Source: Fragum whitleyi (Eukaryota; Mollusca; Bivalvia; Cardiida; Cardiidae). From it: a stretch of DNA of 64,000 bases. The notes beneath the pieces are model-generated. The model was not told where the DNA came from and searched no databases. It was given only the letters and a program-made list of their open reading frames with translations. The stretch is taken from contig OX411554.1 in NCBI GenBank assembly GCA_948146395.1, forward strand, positions 38,913,730 to 38,977,729, read 5' to 3'. Positions within the stretch are counted from its first letter, which is position 1. The number at the start of each line of letters is the position of its first letter. Position numbers and translations under genes: made by a program. Of this stretch, positions 53,963 to 64,000 are shown piece by piece.

Positions 53963-54119
53963 TTCTATAAGTACTTATGTAACGTTTTGAAAATAAAAAA
54001 TAGCTTGTTTCATTTACTTCAATAATATTGAAACGATCTTAAGTCCTAAGTAAACAAATAAAAAACAACGTTTAAACCTAGTAAAGATGGGTTTTTGAGG
54101 TGAATTCCTTGAAAATAAA

Positions 54120-54575
54120 GGATTTTAGGGTCGGTCGCTACATGTATAATACAATGTAAATGTTGAGGACTAATGTAACGTATTGAACATTCAAGTTAGT
54201 ATGTTTTATATACTTGCAAAACTGTTGAAAGCGGATTAAAGCCACATAAAAACAAATAAAAACGCATTTCTTATTTGGGCGTAAGATATGCCTAAGCTAT
54301 GAGTTTATTTATTAGATTGAAGTTTAGGGTCGGTCGCTTTTTTACATTATGAGAAACAATGTAACGTGTCGAACACTAAAAGTTAGTTAGTTTATACACT
54401 TGCAATACTGTTGAAAGTGGCTTTAAAGCCAATGCATACAAATACAACCGAACTTTCAATCTGATCTTAGACAAGCCATTTGTGTGAATATCTTGATGAA
54501 ATTAGAGTAGAGGGTCGGTTGCTATAGTACATTATGAGTTCTAATATAACGTATTGAACATTAAAGACACCATGG
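54120..54575. repeat. Diverged tandem repeat of about 185-200 bp
   Basis: GGGTCGGTCGCT-type words begin at about 54130, 54328 and 54511. Each is followed by ACATTATGAG/ACAATG and TAACGTATTGAACATT, and the first two also by TGCAAAACTGTTGAAAG. The third unit is truncated. Confidence 0.7.
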
Positions 54576-55204
54576 TGCTATAGTTAAATTAAGTATACCA
54601 CAGAGAAGCACAATAGCCTTGTCAATTATGTAAAACAAGGTTACATCTGCATATCTCTAATTTACCCTTAATATCACTTTAGAGGCGAATTATTTCGGGT
54701 TGCATTCTTTTTAAATTGTTACAATTAGAAATTTGAAGATTTGGTTCGGTTTCAATTGAAATCATTTGGTTTGTTTTATGATGATATTGCGGCTGCTGTT
54801 GCACTTACTATGGTTTCTTGTAATACAAAAACAACCAAAATATTTCATCCGAGCCACCGCTTTCCTTCAATTCAAATTAGTCTCTACGTGGCATATCCAA
54901 CATTGTGTGCATCCTTTAGACTGAGATCAGCACGTGCATCCACACAGTCTGATCAGAGTCTAAAATACGCGCCAAATAGATAGGTTAGGACTAAAAGTCT
55001 CTGCGCAAAATCAGGGCCTAGATTTTACGACTTTTCTTATGCTCAACAGAGAATTAGGCTAACTCAATCTTAAAATTTATATAAATGTTTCAATATAAGT
55101 TTTAACGTTTCAGCTGCTTTGAAAAGTTTTCTTATTGAATTTCAAAGACTGTTGCGACAAATTGTGTTTCAATCATTGTTCGTTATTGGTTGTTCTACAA
55201 AAAG
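54576..55204. other. Intergenic DNA, nothing recognised
   Basis: No gene seen; 54790-54850 weakly recalls SINE-body words of 48620-48680. Confidence 0.3.
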
Positions 55205-55620
55205 TACCAAGTATCGTGTATCGTGAAATTGACATTAATCTGAATCAAAACCATTCTAAATCTTTCATTCAACGCTCCATTCATTCATTCCAAACAATCA
55301 TGTAACTCATCCAAAAAACGCTCAAAACTACTAAAAATTATAAGCTCAACAACTGCCTTCAAAATGAATAAAGCAAGAACTGAATCGCGATTTCACTGAC
55401 ATAATTGAAAATGTAAGCGTAAGATTGGTTCTTGAATACATAGAAGCCATTTGTAGAACTTTTGTGCATATAATTAAAAAGGGGGACTTAAACATATCGC
55501 TATTTTTGTTCATCCTGAACAAAAATAGCGATATTGGATTACCTCCCTTACATTTCAATCAAAACTCGCTTCTCTCACTCATTCAACATCACCTTGTTAA
55601 TTTCACGATGTCATTAACTT
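55205..55620. mobile_element. TIR element family I, copy 2
   Basis: TATCGTGAAATTGACATTAA on the left, TTAATTTCACGATGTCATTA on the right, and a central perfect hairpin CGCTATTTTTGTTCATC/CTGAACAAAAATAGCG (55498-55532). Confidence 0.65.
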
Positions 55621-56212
55621 TAATAGAGATAAAGCCCCGGCCATACGTAGTTGTTATAGCGTCTTGAAAGGAGTCAAAATCTGCTCGGGCTGATCAGAAT
55701 CATCCTTTGAAGAATAGAAATTGAAAGATTTAAACTCAACTTAAAGCCTCTTTCTGTAGATTTTCCTACCAACCCCATGGCTCAGCGTGAAACAGTTGTA
55801 ACTACCTGTAAACATAAAGAAAGTTACAACTGTTTCACACTGAACCATCAAATTGATGTCAAAACAATATTTAATAGCTTCCATTCATGTGTAGGTACTG
55901 ATTAATTGATTATGAAATTTCTTATCACAATCAGAATCAAAAATCAGAACAAACTGATTATCGATTATAATCGATTATTCTGCCAATCACTAGTCACCCA
56001 CCAAGTGTTAGATAGTTTTAAACTTAGTTGGGACGAGCATCTGTATATTAGGGAATGGGGTCGTGGTAGGACTGGTTTGAGAAATGCCAGAAATTTAGAT
56101 TTCGAAGCGTAAACCGTCATCACAATATCAAAAGAAAATATGAACAGTGACTCTGCTCCTCGATTTAACTAACCAGCTTGTAATATGGATATTAGAAAGA
56201 CATTTTGCTTAA

Positions 56213-56352
56213 GGTAGTGGACCCCTTATAGTTCCACAACGTTTCAGCAGTCATGAGATTTAACAGTGTTGACCGAGGTTTAACCTCGGTAAAAATTGTG
56301 AAAGAATAATATGTGGTCCGAAATGTTGCGTAACTATTACGGGTCCACTACC
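56213..56352. mobile_element. Foldback MITE family K, copy 4
   Basis: GGTAGTGGACCCCTTATAG to CTATTACGGGTCCACTACC with TTAA on both sides (56209-56212, 56353-56356). Confidence 0.8.
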
Positions 56353-56874
56353 TTAAAAGGTTGAACAATTTTAATCAAACATAGCGATTTCAAAGGTATT
56401 TTTGTGTGGTATGATCGAAAAACTTATGAGACTTGTTATACCGCTTTGCACGTGTACGACCGTGCAAAACGAGGTGTCTTTTCCAAAACGTTTGCAAACA
56501 TTTTTGCGACCAGAACGAGAACAACGTTACCTCGACTTCTCACCTGAAATCACCTTTCGTTCAAAGGTCGAAGACATAATTACGGTTCAGTGTCGCGTTT
56601 GACGTCCCACTGTCAAATTATGTCACACGTGCTGTGCAATTATTGTTATGCATATCGTAAAATTTTCATTATGATACAACTAGAGCGTACAATAATGCTT
56701 GATTCATTCATCGATATGGCGGACATATACGCGACTGGTTTCCTTTTTCATGACTGATGATCAGTAAAAATTTCAGTTTTCGGAACTTTTCGTGGTATCA
56801 AGTGAAATTAATTGTTTATTGTGTGATTTATACATTTTTTATCATTATTGAAAGTAAAGAAAAAAACGTGCATA

Positions 56875-57124
56875 TGAGATCCATCACGCAAAAAAGGACA
56901 ATCTGGGAACCCTGTAAAATGACTATTTGAAAAAGAGATCGGGTTCAGCATTGGTCAACCAGAAGTCGCATTTCAAAACTTAGGTAAGCTGAAAATTCTA
57001 GATTCAGAAAATAAGTTAATTGCAAAGAGGTTCGACCCTAGTCAGTCTGCGCAAACCGCACAGTCTGACTAGGGTCTACACTTTACGCACTACCGAGATG
57101 GTCCCTTTTCGCGTAACAGGTCAC
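56875..57124. mobile_element. TIR MITE family L, copy 3
   Basis: GATCCATCACGCAAAAAAGG to CCCTTTTCGCGTAACAGG then TCAC. ATATGA flanks both ends. Confidence 0.7.
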
Positions 57125-57846
57125 ATATGAATTCTTCGTTCATTTAAATTGTTCGTATGCACAGAATCATCTGGGATTTGAAAATTGTGACTGTGAGCGC
57201 TTGAATAGCAGTCTTTGAAAATCAACGTTTCATCCAAGGATTCATCCCTTTAAAGCTGTGTGTCGGATAGATAAAATTGTTTGAAACGGAATTTGGGGGA
57301 TAACGGACTAATTGAAATTTACGTGTATTAATTTTATCAACTACATGTTGAACTACATGTAGATAGAATTTACTTATAAATTATTCGGTTTGTGATACAT
57401 GTATTTAACATTATCTATATTTCAACCCAATTTAGCAATTTCATTGTAGTACAAATAGCCCATAATAACCTAGGATACATAAACGTACTTAACCAGTTAG
57501 AGACATCATCTTTTCTAACTTAATTTGGGACAGATCAAACGTCATGATTAGACGGCAAAATAGTTTCATTACCGTGTTTTGGATATAGGGTGCTTTCTTA
57601 TGGACATATTCAGTGATTCTTCTTTTTAAATAATAACTATAGTTATGATATGGAAATTTAATAACCTCTTACGATATGGCGCAGCAAATATAAACATGTA
57701 GTTGGTGCTTACTCGTACACCAGAAAATTAAATGCAGATTAGTAAACTATCTATAGTTTAACTAAGAACGACATTTTATGTTCTCTGAAATATATAATAT
57801 ATATTAGATCTTCTTAAATGCGAAAATCTCGTGGAGTGTTTTCAAA
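57125..57846. other. Intergenic DNA upstream of a possible first exon
   Basis: AT-rich, no repeat placed. The end (57840-57855, TTTTCAAAATGGCCGCGG) resembles a YY1-type initiator overlapping the start codon. Confidence 0.35.
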
Positions 57847-57964
57847 ATGGCCGCGGATTTACGAAACAAAACTTTACGGACGATGGAACTGTCCGAGAAG
57901 AGGCGAATTTTGCTGCGACGTCGGAATCCTCTGATCGTTAGACCACGTGGTATCCTTAAAAAGG
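57847..57964 (+). CDS. Possible first coding exon of an unidentified gene
   Basis: ATG lies in an AAAATGGCCGCGG context. 39 codons follow to a good donor (AAGG|GTGAGT), leaving phase 1. The peptide is basic: MAADLRNKTLRTMELSEKRR, then LLRRRNPLIVRPRGILKK. GILK fits the [GS]IL[RK] PP1-docking motif seen near the start of some PP1 regulators such as KNL1. No downstream exon was found before 64000. Local GC and CpG are higher than in the surroundings. Function unknown. Confidence 0.45.
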
Positions 57965-58149
57965 GTGAGTTTAATTTTGAATTACAGTCTTACTCGAAAG
58001 ACCAACTGCATTTGACGACCAATTTTAAGTGACCATCGAATTCAGCTACGACATGTATCAAAAAACCGTATAAATTTTACTATTTGACAATCGCCATTAG
58101 CCCCTGTAACAAGATTTTGTTTGCTTGATAGGGGTTTTAAGCCGATTTC

Positions 58150-58312
58150 AGCAATCTTTCAGCTAAATCGCGACGGCTTGAGCACCTAACAATGGATTCC
58201 TGGTATTTCTAACACCAGTACTACCATTACACCCTTTCCTGGCCTCCAGCTGCTATCCCACATAGGTCTACGATTAATCGACCCATTGGTGAGGGACAAA
58301 TAGTCGATTAGA
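58150..58312 (+). repeat. SINE body without tRNA head
   Basis: GAGCACCTAACAATGGATTC and CCCACATAGGTCTACGATTA match the body of the SINE at 23190-23345. Confidence 0.55.
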
Positions 58313-58364
58313 ATGAAATAAAAGAGTAGATTTTGAGTCTTAAGATTATGATAATTGAATCAGT

Positions 58365-58458
58365 CCAATTATAACCCGCTTTGCACGTGCACTTGCGTGT
58401 AAAGCGGGGTATAATTTGAAAACTGTTTGCAACGTTTTGTGATCCTGAACGCAGGGCT
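58365..58458. mobile_element. Palindromic MITE family J, copy 5, one outer arm lost
   Basis: TATAACCCGCTTTGCACGTG to GTGATCCTGAACGCAGGG; the left outer arm is missing. Confidence 0.65.
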
Positions 58459-58559
58459 GAAGTCGACGGATTTTATTCGAATCATCTTGACAGAAAAACA
58501 TGTTTATATGGCATAACGGTTGTTTAAACCATTATTATTGTCCCAATAAGACCATGTCA

Positions 58560-58587
58560 GTTGTTGTAGTTGTAGTTGTTGTTGAGG

Positions 58588-58637
<50 letters not shown>

Positions 58638-58740
58638 CTTCTTCTTCTTCTTCTTCTTCTTCTTCTTCTTCTTCTTCTTCTTCTTCTTCTTCTTCTCCTT
58701 CTTCTTCTTCTTCTTCTTCTTCTTCTTCTTCTTCTCCTTC
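58560..58740. repeat. (TTG)n-(TTC)n compound microsatellite
   Basis: TTG units to about 58637, switching abruptly to TTC units to 58740. Purine/pyrimidine asymmetry of the second half could favour triplex structure. Confidence 0.92.
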
Positions 58741-58859
58741 GAACGAAAGTTTGTTCTATGACCTTAAAATTATCGTAAAAGGCAGATGTATAAGTTTAAT
58801 CTTATTTTTTGTGATTATTAGGCCAGTGATCAAGAAATTTTTAGTCATTTATTATTTTA

Positions 58860-59030
58860 TTTTTTTTTTTGTTTTGTTTTGTTTTTTTTTATTCGAGGAA
58901 GTGGAGATTTTATATCTACATAGAGGTTCTTTTAATTCCGGTTATTGTTGAAGTGGTTCTTGTTTTTTTTGTTGTTGTTGTTTTTTGTTTGTTTGTTTGT
59001 GGTTTTTTTTTGGGGGGGGGGGGGGGGGGT
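58860..59030. repeat. T-rich and poly-G low-complexity tract
   Basis: T runs with G, ending in an 18-base G run at about 59011-59028. Confidence 0.8.
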
Positions 59031-59284
59031 GTCTGCTTACTGGTGTTATTGAACTAAAAAAATCCGAATATTGAAGAGCAATGTATACATACGTAAATCT
59101 AGAAAAGTAAATGTTATATGTAATACTCTTTTTGTACAAATTATGCCCATTTTTGTCGCAGAAATTTCCCCCCCGCATCCTGGAACTAAAGTGTCAGGAA
59201 AAAGGCCCGAATGTGGCACTTTTACTTTCGCTGTTGGTAAAAAAATACTTCCACGGGTATCACGTGGTAATAATGATAAACTGC

Positions 59285-62267
59285 GAGATCTGTATCTGTA
59301 TCTGTATGTGTACGTTGTAGAATCCTTAAAAGGCTTTTATACAACGGAAGTGTGTGTTGCCATATTACTGGCTCTCGTTTTTGAGGGCCGTCTTAAAGGC
59401 CGCTAACGAGCCTGCATGCACTGTTGCATTTGGCAGGTGATTCCACTGGATAGTGGTGTTTACAAAGAATGAATGCTTGTATTGTGTTGTTTTTGCAGCG
59501 GGTATGGCTAGGCTTTTTGTGTTGTTGCAAACATGTTTTTCTACTATGTTTGTGCTGATGTGATCAGTGTATTTCTTTGTTCTAATTGACCTTTTTGGCT
59601 TTTGAATGTGAGGAATTTTGATGCAGGCAGGGACGGTACTAACCCCTCAACCACCTTGTACATTAGGACAAGTCGCAGATTTTTCCTTCTTTCTTCTAGG
59701 GGCTCAAGTTCTAGTTCTTTTTTGAAGCGATGAATAGTTCCTGGCTCTCTAGTTCTATAGTCGTTTTTGATGAATCGTATAGCTTTGTTTTGGATTTTCT
59801 CCAATTTATCTATGTCTGATTGTTGGTAGGGGTCCCAGATTGTTGCTCCATATTCCATGATAGATCTTACTAATGTTATGTATGCAGTTTTCCTGCATGA
59901 TTCTGGTACTTTCTTTAGATTCCTTTTTAATAATCCAAGACTAGAGTTGGCTTTGTTTGAGACAATTTTGATATGCTTGTTCCATTTTAGATCATTTGAG
60001 ATTTGTAGTCCGAGGTATGGATTGTCCTGTACTTCTTGAAGAATGTGATTATTTAGTTCATAGAATTTAGATGATTTCTGATTGATTGACATTATGTAGC
60101 ACTTTTTGGCATTGAATCTCATTCCCCATTTATCTGCCCAAGCTTCTAAGTTTTTTAAGTCATTTTGAAGTTTTGTATGGTCTTCATTTTTCTTGATGGT
60201 TCGGTACAGGAGGCAATCATCTGCAAAGAGCCGCACTGATGATGTGACTTCATCTGGGAGGTCATTTATGTGACATAAAAACATCAGAGGGCCTAATACA
60301 GTTCCTTGAGGTACACCCGAGTCTACTGTTGTTTCTTCTGAGAACTCCCCATCCACTACTGTTCTCATTGTTCTTTTTGTTAAGAAGTTTGATAGCCACT
60401 TGTGAATGTTCCCATGAATTCCATATTGGTAGAGTTTGTGTAATAATTTATCATGTGGGACTGTATCAAAAGCTTTAGAAAAATCTAGTATAGCCACATC
60501 AACTTGGTTGCCTTTGTCATTTTCAGATAAGAAGTCATTTATTGTTGTTATCAGTTGGGTTTCACATGAATATCCTGATCTAAATCCATGGTTGAGGTCT
60601 GTAAGGATTTGGTTTTGTTCAAGATGTTTAAGCAAATGTCTACAGATGATGTGTTCAAGTATCTTACAAGGAACTGATGTAAGGGATACTGGTCTGTAAT
60701 TTTCTGCCTGATGTTTATCTCCCTTCTTGAAAATGCTTGAGATATTTACATTCCTCCAGTCTTTGGGTAGCTCTCCTGTGTCAAGGGATTTCTGCATTAT
60801 TATCTGTAGAGAGGGGGCTAGTTCTTTAGCACATTCCTTTAGAATTTTGTTTGGTATTTGGTCTGGTCCTGATGCCTTATTTGTATTTATTTTCAATAAG
60901 AGTTTATATAGGCCATATTCGTTTATGATGATTGGTTCAATTGTTGTTTTAGCCTTCAGTCTTGTTGTTGGAAGATCTCCTTGAAATGTGGTTTTAGTAA
61001 ATACAGATTTGAATTGCTTAAGGAGGATTTCAGCCTTCCCTATGCTGTCAGTCACTAGTTTTGTCCCTTCTTTAAGAGGGGCAATTCCACCTGATTCTTG
61101 TTTTTTGGATTTGATGTATTTCCAGAAAGGTTTATGATTGTTAGTTTCTAGGCCTTCTATGATATTTCTGTTGACATATTCCCATTCAGCCCTACGGAGT
61201 TGTTTTTTGCAGGTTTTTTGAAAAGCTCTATAGTTGTTCCATTTGTTAGTCTTTTTTGCTTGTTTATAAAGTCGTTGCTTTCTTTTAATTGTTTTCCTTT
61301 CCTTGTGTCTAATCCAGGGTATGGTGTTTCTTGATTTGATTTCTTTACTTGGAATATTTTTCTCCATTGAATTAAATAATGATTTTTTAAAGTAGTTCCA
61401 CAGGTCTTCTGTACTGTTCCCTTTCTGGAGATTTTCCGTTAGTTTGTCTCTCAGTTTGAGGAGGTCTGATTTTAGTTGGTTCCAGTCTGCTTTTTTGTAT
61501 ATGTAGCATTTCCTGGCCTTTTTCTTGTTGTGTTTTACTTTTGTTTCAAAATCAGTTATTATCATGTCATGATCAGATATTCCTGGGATGTTTACAGATG
61601 ATTTGACCATGGTGGGATTTGTTACAAAGACTAAGTCTAGAAGATTGTTTTCTCTAGTAGGTGTTGTGTGTATCTGGGTGAAGTTGTAGCTTGAGGTTAT
61701 ATCTGCTAATTCTTGTTGGATTTCTCTGTTTTGTCCTGTTGCTGTCTTGTTTGACCAGTTGATATTTGGACAGTTGAAATCTCCTGTTAGTATTATATTT
61801 GTGATATTTGTTTGGTCTATTATTTCAAATGACTTTTTTAGTTCATTTATGTGTTTTTGCTCTCTTTGAGGCATGTAGAATCCTCCTACTAGTAGGTCTT
61901 TGTTATTGTTCATTTTTATTTTCACCCATTCCATTTCCCCTTCTGTGATGAATGATGTTTGTTCAACTGAGTTAATTGAGTTTTCTACCAGTATGAAAAC
62001 GCCTCCTCCTAGAGTACCTCTGTCGTTTCGATACACGTCATAGTTCTGTGGGAATATTTCACTTGATCTTATTGCATCTTTTTTGGGGTTTTGACCTGGT
62101 TTCACTCCTTTAAGCCATGATTCTGTTCCAACAACAATATCTGGTTTTAGGTAATGTAGAGCTGCTGTAAATTCTCCTTTTTTGTCTTTGATGCTTCTGC
62201 AGTTGACTGTTAGTATTCGAAGATTTTTCTTTTCTGGTGCTTCATATGGGTTACTAGATGTATTCTT
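59285..62267 (-). mobile_element. Non-LTR retrotransposon (CR1/Jockey-type LINE), 5' truncated
   Basis: Contains an ORF2 from the start of its endonuclease to its C-terminal tail, then a short 3' region ending in an ATACAG microsatellite (about 59288-59312), a tail type common in CR1-like LINEs. The 5' break at about 62268 removes ORF1 and the first residues of ORF2. Confidence 0.85.
59365..62267 (-). pseudogene. LINE ORF2: apurinic-type endonuclease and reverse transcriptase
   Basis: The open frame runs from 62267 (after a stop at 62268-62270) to 59544. Endonuclease motifs are ILTVNCRSIKDKK, TESWL, LTGDFNCPNINW, LLDLVFVTN and GISDHDMI. RT motifs follow: NYRPVSLTSVPCKILEHI, AILDFSKAFDTVPHDKL, SGVPQGTVLGPLMFL and the catalytic LFADDCLLY. 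Past a run of five A's near 59583-59590 the expected C-terminus continues in another frame (HSFFVNTTIQWNHLP, SLAAFKTALKNESQ), stopping at 59365. A single-base indel therefore removes roughly the last 75 residues. The clade within CR1/Jockey is uncertain. Confidence 0.9.
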
Positions 62268-62270
62268 TTA

Positions 62271-63560
62271 ATGCGAAATTGTTTTTATCTTATAACTATA
62301 AATATCCGTGTGATAACATACTGTATGATATTTTTATGATATCACATAGTTAATTTTAGAACAATGATAAAATGCGGTTATTTTTAGAAACTTGCGTTTC
62401 AGTTAGAAACATCGACGAAAACAAGACAAATAGAGGTTATAAGATAAATATAATACATACTTAGTGTATTGTATGAAAAAATATCTTACCCGGTTGTGAA
62501 AATGGATAATTGTCTCGACAGAGCCTCGACAATTATCAATTCTCCCAACCTCATAAGATATTTTTTATACAAAACACTAAGTACGTATTATACATATGTG
62601 GTATTTATTATAACACACAACATTTACCACAAATGTGATAATAGCAGCTAGTCATTTTTGTCCGGAGTCTTTTAAATAGAGAATTAAAGGTTAGTTTTTT
62701 AAATAAAAATGTTTTCTCGTCGAAGTATGGAGAATTTTCGAGGTTTTGCCGAATCATAATAATTTCTCGCATTCGAATCCAGTTTTATTATCGAAATATT
62801 GACATTTCGTTCCCGACGATACGCTAGTTTTGATGAATCGTCACACACACACACACATATATATATTCTCTTGAACAGAAATAAAAGCTTCTCAGATTAG
62901 ATCAATGTCATTGTTCTAAAAATAATTGTGTGATATCATAAAAAAATCATATGGGATGTTATCATATGGATATTTGTATAGTTTTATTATAATAATAAAA
63001 CTAATAATCGTATTTCTGTTTTTTGTAACCTGTGGTTACGATGTAGGTTTTTGTTAATATTTTGTTGGCGATGTTTTCTTTAATATACATCTTATTTTGA
63101 TATTTTTTCTTAGAATTGAATAAGCGGACCCTGTCTCGCAATTCGTTTAAAATAGAAAGGAGAAGCTACAGAGTAATTTATATATACGCTTTTCATAGCA
63201 CGCAATTTCGCAATTGAAATAACAAGATTAGTAGACTTTCTATGGTAAAGGGGATGATTTAACAATAAAAAAATCAGTAAATCAATTCTTAAGACATTGA
63301 AAATTCGAAGAATTTTCAAAAAAAAAAAAATGTTGAATTCAATTTATGAGAACTATTTTAAACCTAGTGAACGTATTACCCAATCAGGTGAATATGAGAT
63401 ATTCTTATTTGTAAGATCATCCGTATCTTGATCAAAATGTAATCCTTCGCGCTACACGAAACAAAAAATAAAAAAGATATTACCTGCAGCAGAGGTTAGT
63501 CAGTCGAAATCCTAACATTACGATCCTTGCCAGCCTTTGAATTTTGTCGAGTTTCATAAG
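62271..63560. other. Intergenic DNA, nothing recognised
   Basis: AT-rich; a pair of inverted words AATTGTCTCGACAGAGCCTCG/GACAATT lies near 62508-62535, and an (AC)n(AT)n microsatellite at 62843-62866. No gene. Confidence 0.4.
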
Positions 63561-63562
63561 CA

Positions 63563-63740
63563 GTTAATAACATCGTGAAATTGACAAGGTGAACAATTTT
63601 GGAATAATTTCGGAATAATATTGAATGAGTGAGAGGAGCGAGTTTTGAGTGACATTTAAGGGAGGTAATCCAATATCGCTAATTTTGTTCAGACGCTTAA
63701 AGTTTTAATCATTTCAGTGAAATCGCGATTCATTTTGAAA
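63563..63740. mobile_element. TIR element family I, half copy
   Basis: TAATAACATCGTGAAATTGA then GAGCGAGTTTTGAGTGAC and AATATCGCTAATTTTGTTCA; matches the right half of 55205-55620 in reverse. Confidence 0.55.
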
Positions 63741-63924
63741 GAAGTTGTTGATCTTACTTTTTTCAGTCATTTTGAGCGTTTTTGAAAGGTTTGAGTGACT
63801 GTAATCAGTCGAAATGCTAACATTAAGATCATTATCAGCCCTTGTCTTTTGTCGAGTTTCATAAGTGTGTCCAGGAGAACGAAGGTTTCACAAGTATCTC
63901 GTGAATTGTAGTATGTACAGATAG

Positions 63925-64000
63925 TTACATCGTGAAATTGATATTCGCCTCAACCAAAACCATTCTAAATCGCTCACTTAGCGTCCCAATCATTCATTCA
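63925..64000. mobile_element. TIR element family I, start of another copy, cut by window edge
   Basis: TTACATCGTGAAATTGATATTC and AACCAAAACCATTCTAAAT match 19820-19875 and 55215-55270. Confidence 0.55.

Noticed and set aside
53764..54025. Three overlapping frames of repeated MYVC
   Set aside because: Translations of the GTAT microsatellite; the same repeat reads open in several frames.
59071..59406. Plus-strand 111-residue frame
   Set aside because: It lies antisense to the LINE 3' end and has no motif.

Overview
This is eukaryotic nuclear DNA, AT-rich, intron-dominated and packed with nested mobile elements. The repeats (pearl/Helentron-like elements with minisatellite cores, LINEs with 2A-type motifs, many foldback MITEs) look molluscan, most likely bivalve. 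That assignment is inference from repeat style, not a species call.

The one host gene I can name is MRPS22 (mitochondrial small-subunit ribosomal protein mS22), on the minus strand. Six coding exons spread over 25 kb are recognisable: 26077-25887, 24232-24065, 18159-18007, 14164-14075, 7051-6906 and 1219-1126. Their phases join without conflict. The transit-peptide exon(s) to the right and the last exon(s) to the left are not identified. Five of the six exons have a transposable-element edge within about 30 bases of a splice site. A possible first exon of an unidentified plus-strand gene lies at 57847-57964.

Region by region. 1-7 kb: last recognised MRPS22 exons, a Tc1/pogo-like MITE and two Helentron-like elements. 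7.67-12.31 kb: a structurally complete DIRS tyrosine-recombinase retrotransposon on the minus strand, with gag, RT/RNase H/methyltransferase-like and recombinase ORFs, split inverted termini and an internal complementary region. 12.3-26.3 kb: MRPS22 introns full of hAT-, piggyBac- and pogo-like MITEs, a 23-bp minisatellite and a foldback element with 11-bp ATATG repeats. 26.8-31.1 kb: a four-level nest, a decayed Harbinger transposon inside a Helentron-like element inside another, inside a TTAA MITE. 32-37 kb: a LINE ORF1 remnant with a 2A-like motif, a fourth Helentron-like type and a Ty3/gypsy pol remnant. 38-58 kb: MITE-rich DNA, long microsatellites, and a LINE ORF2 remnant split by a Helentron-like element. 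59.3-62.3 kb: a LINE ORF2 of the CR1/Jockey type, nearly full length but 5' truncated and frameshifted near its C-terminus.

The DIRS element is the only element that looks intact in all coding parts. The Helentron-like families share 5' and 3' terminal modules but carry unrelated tandem cores.
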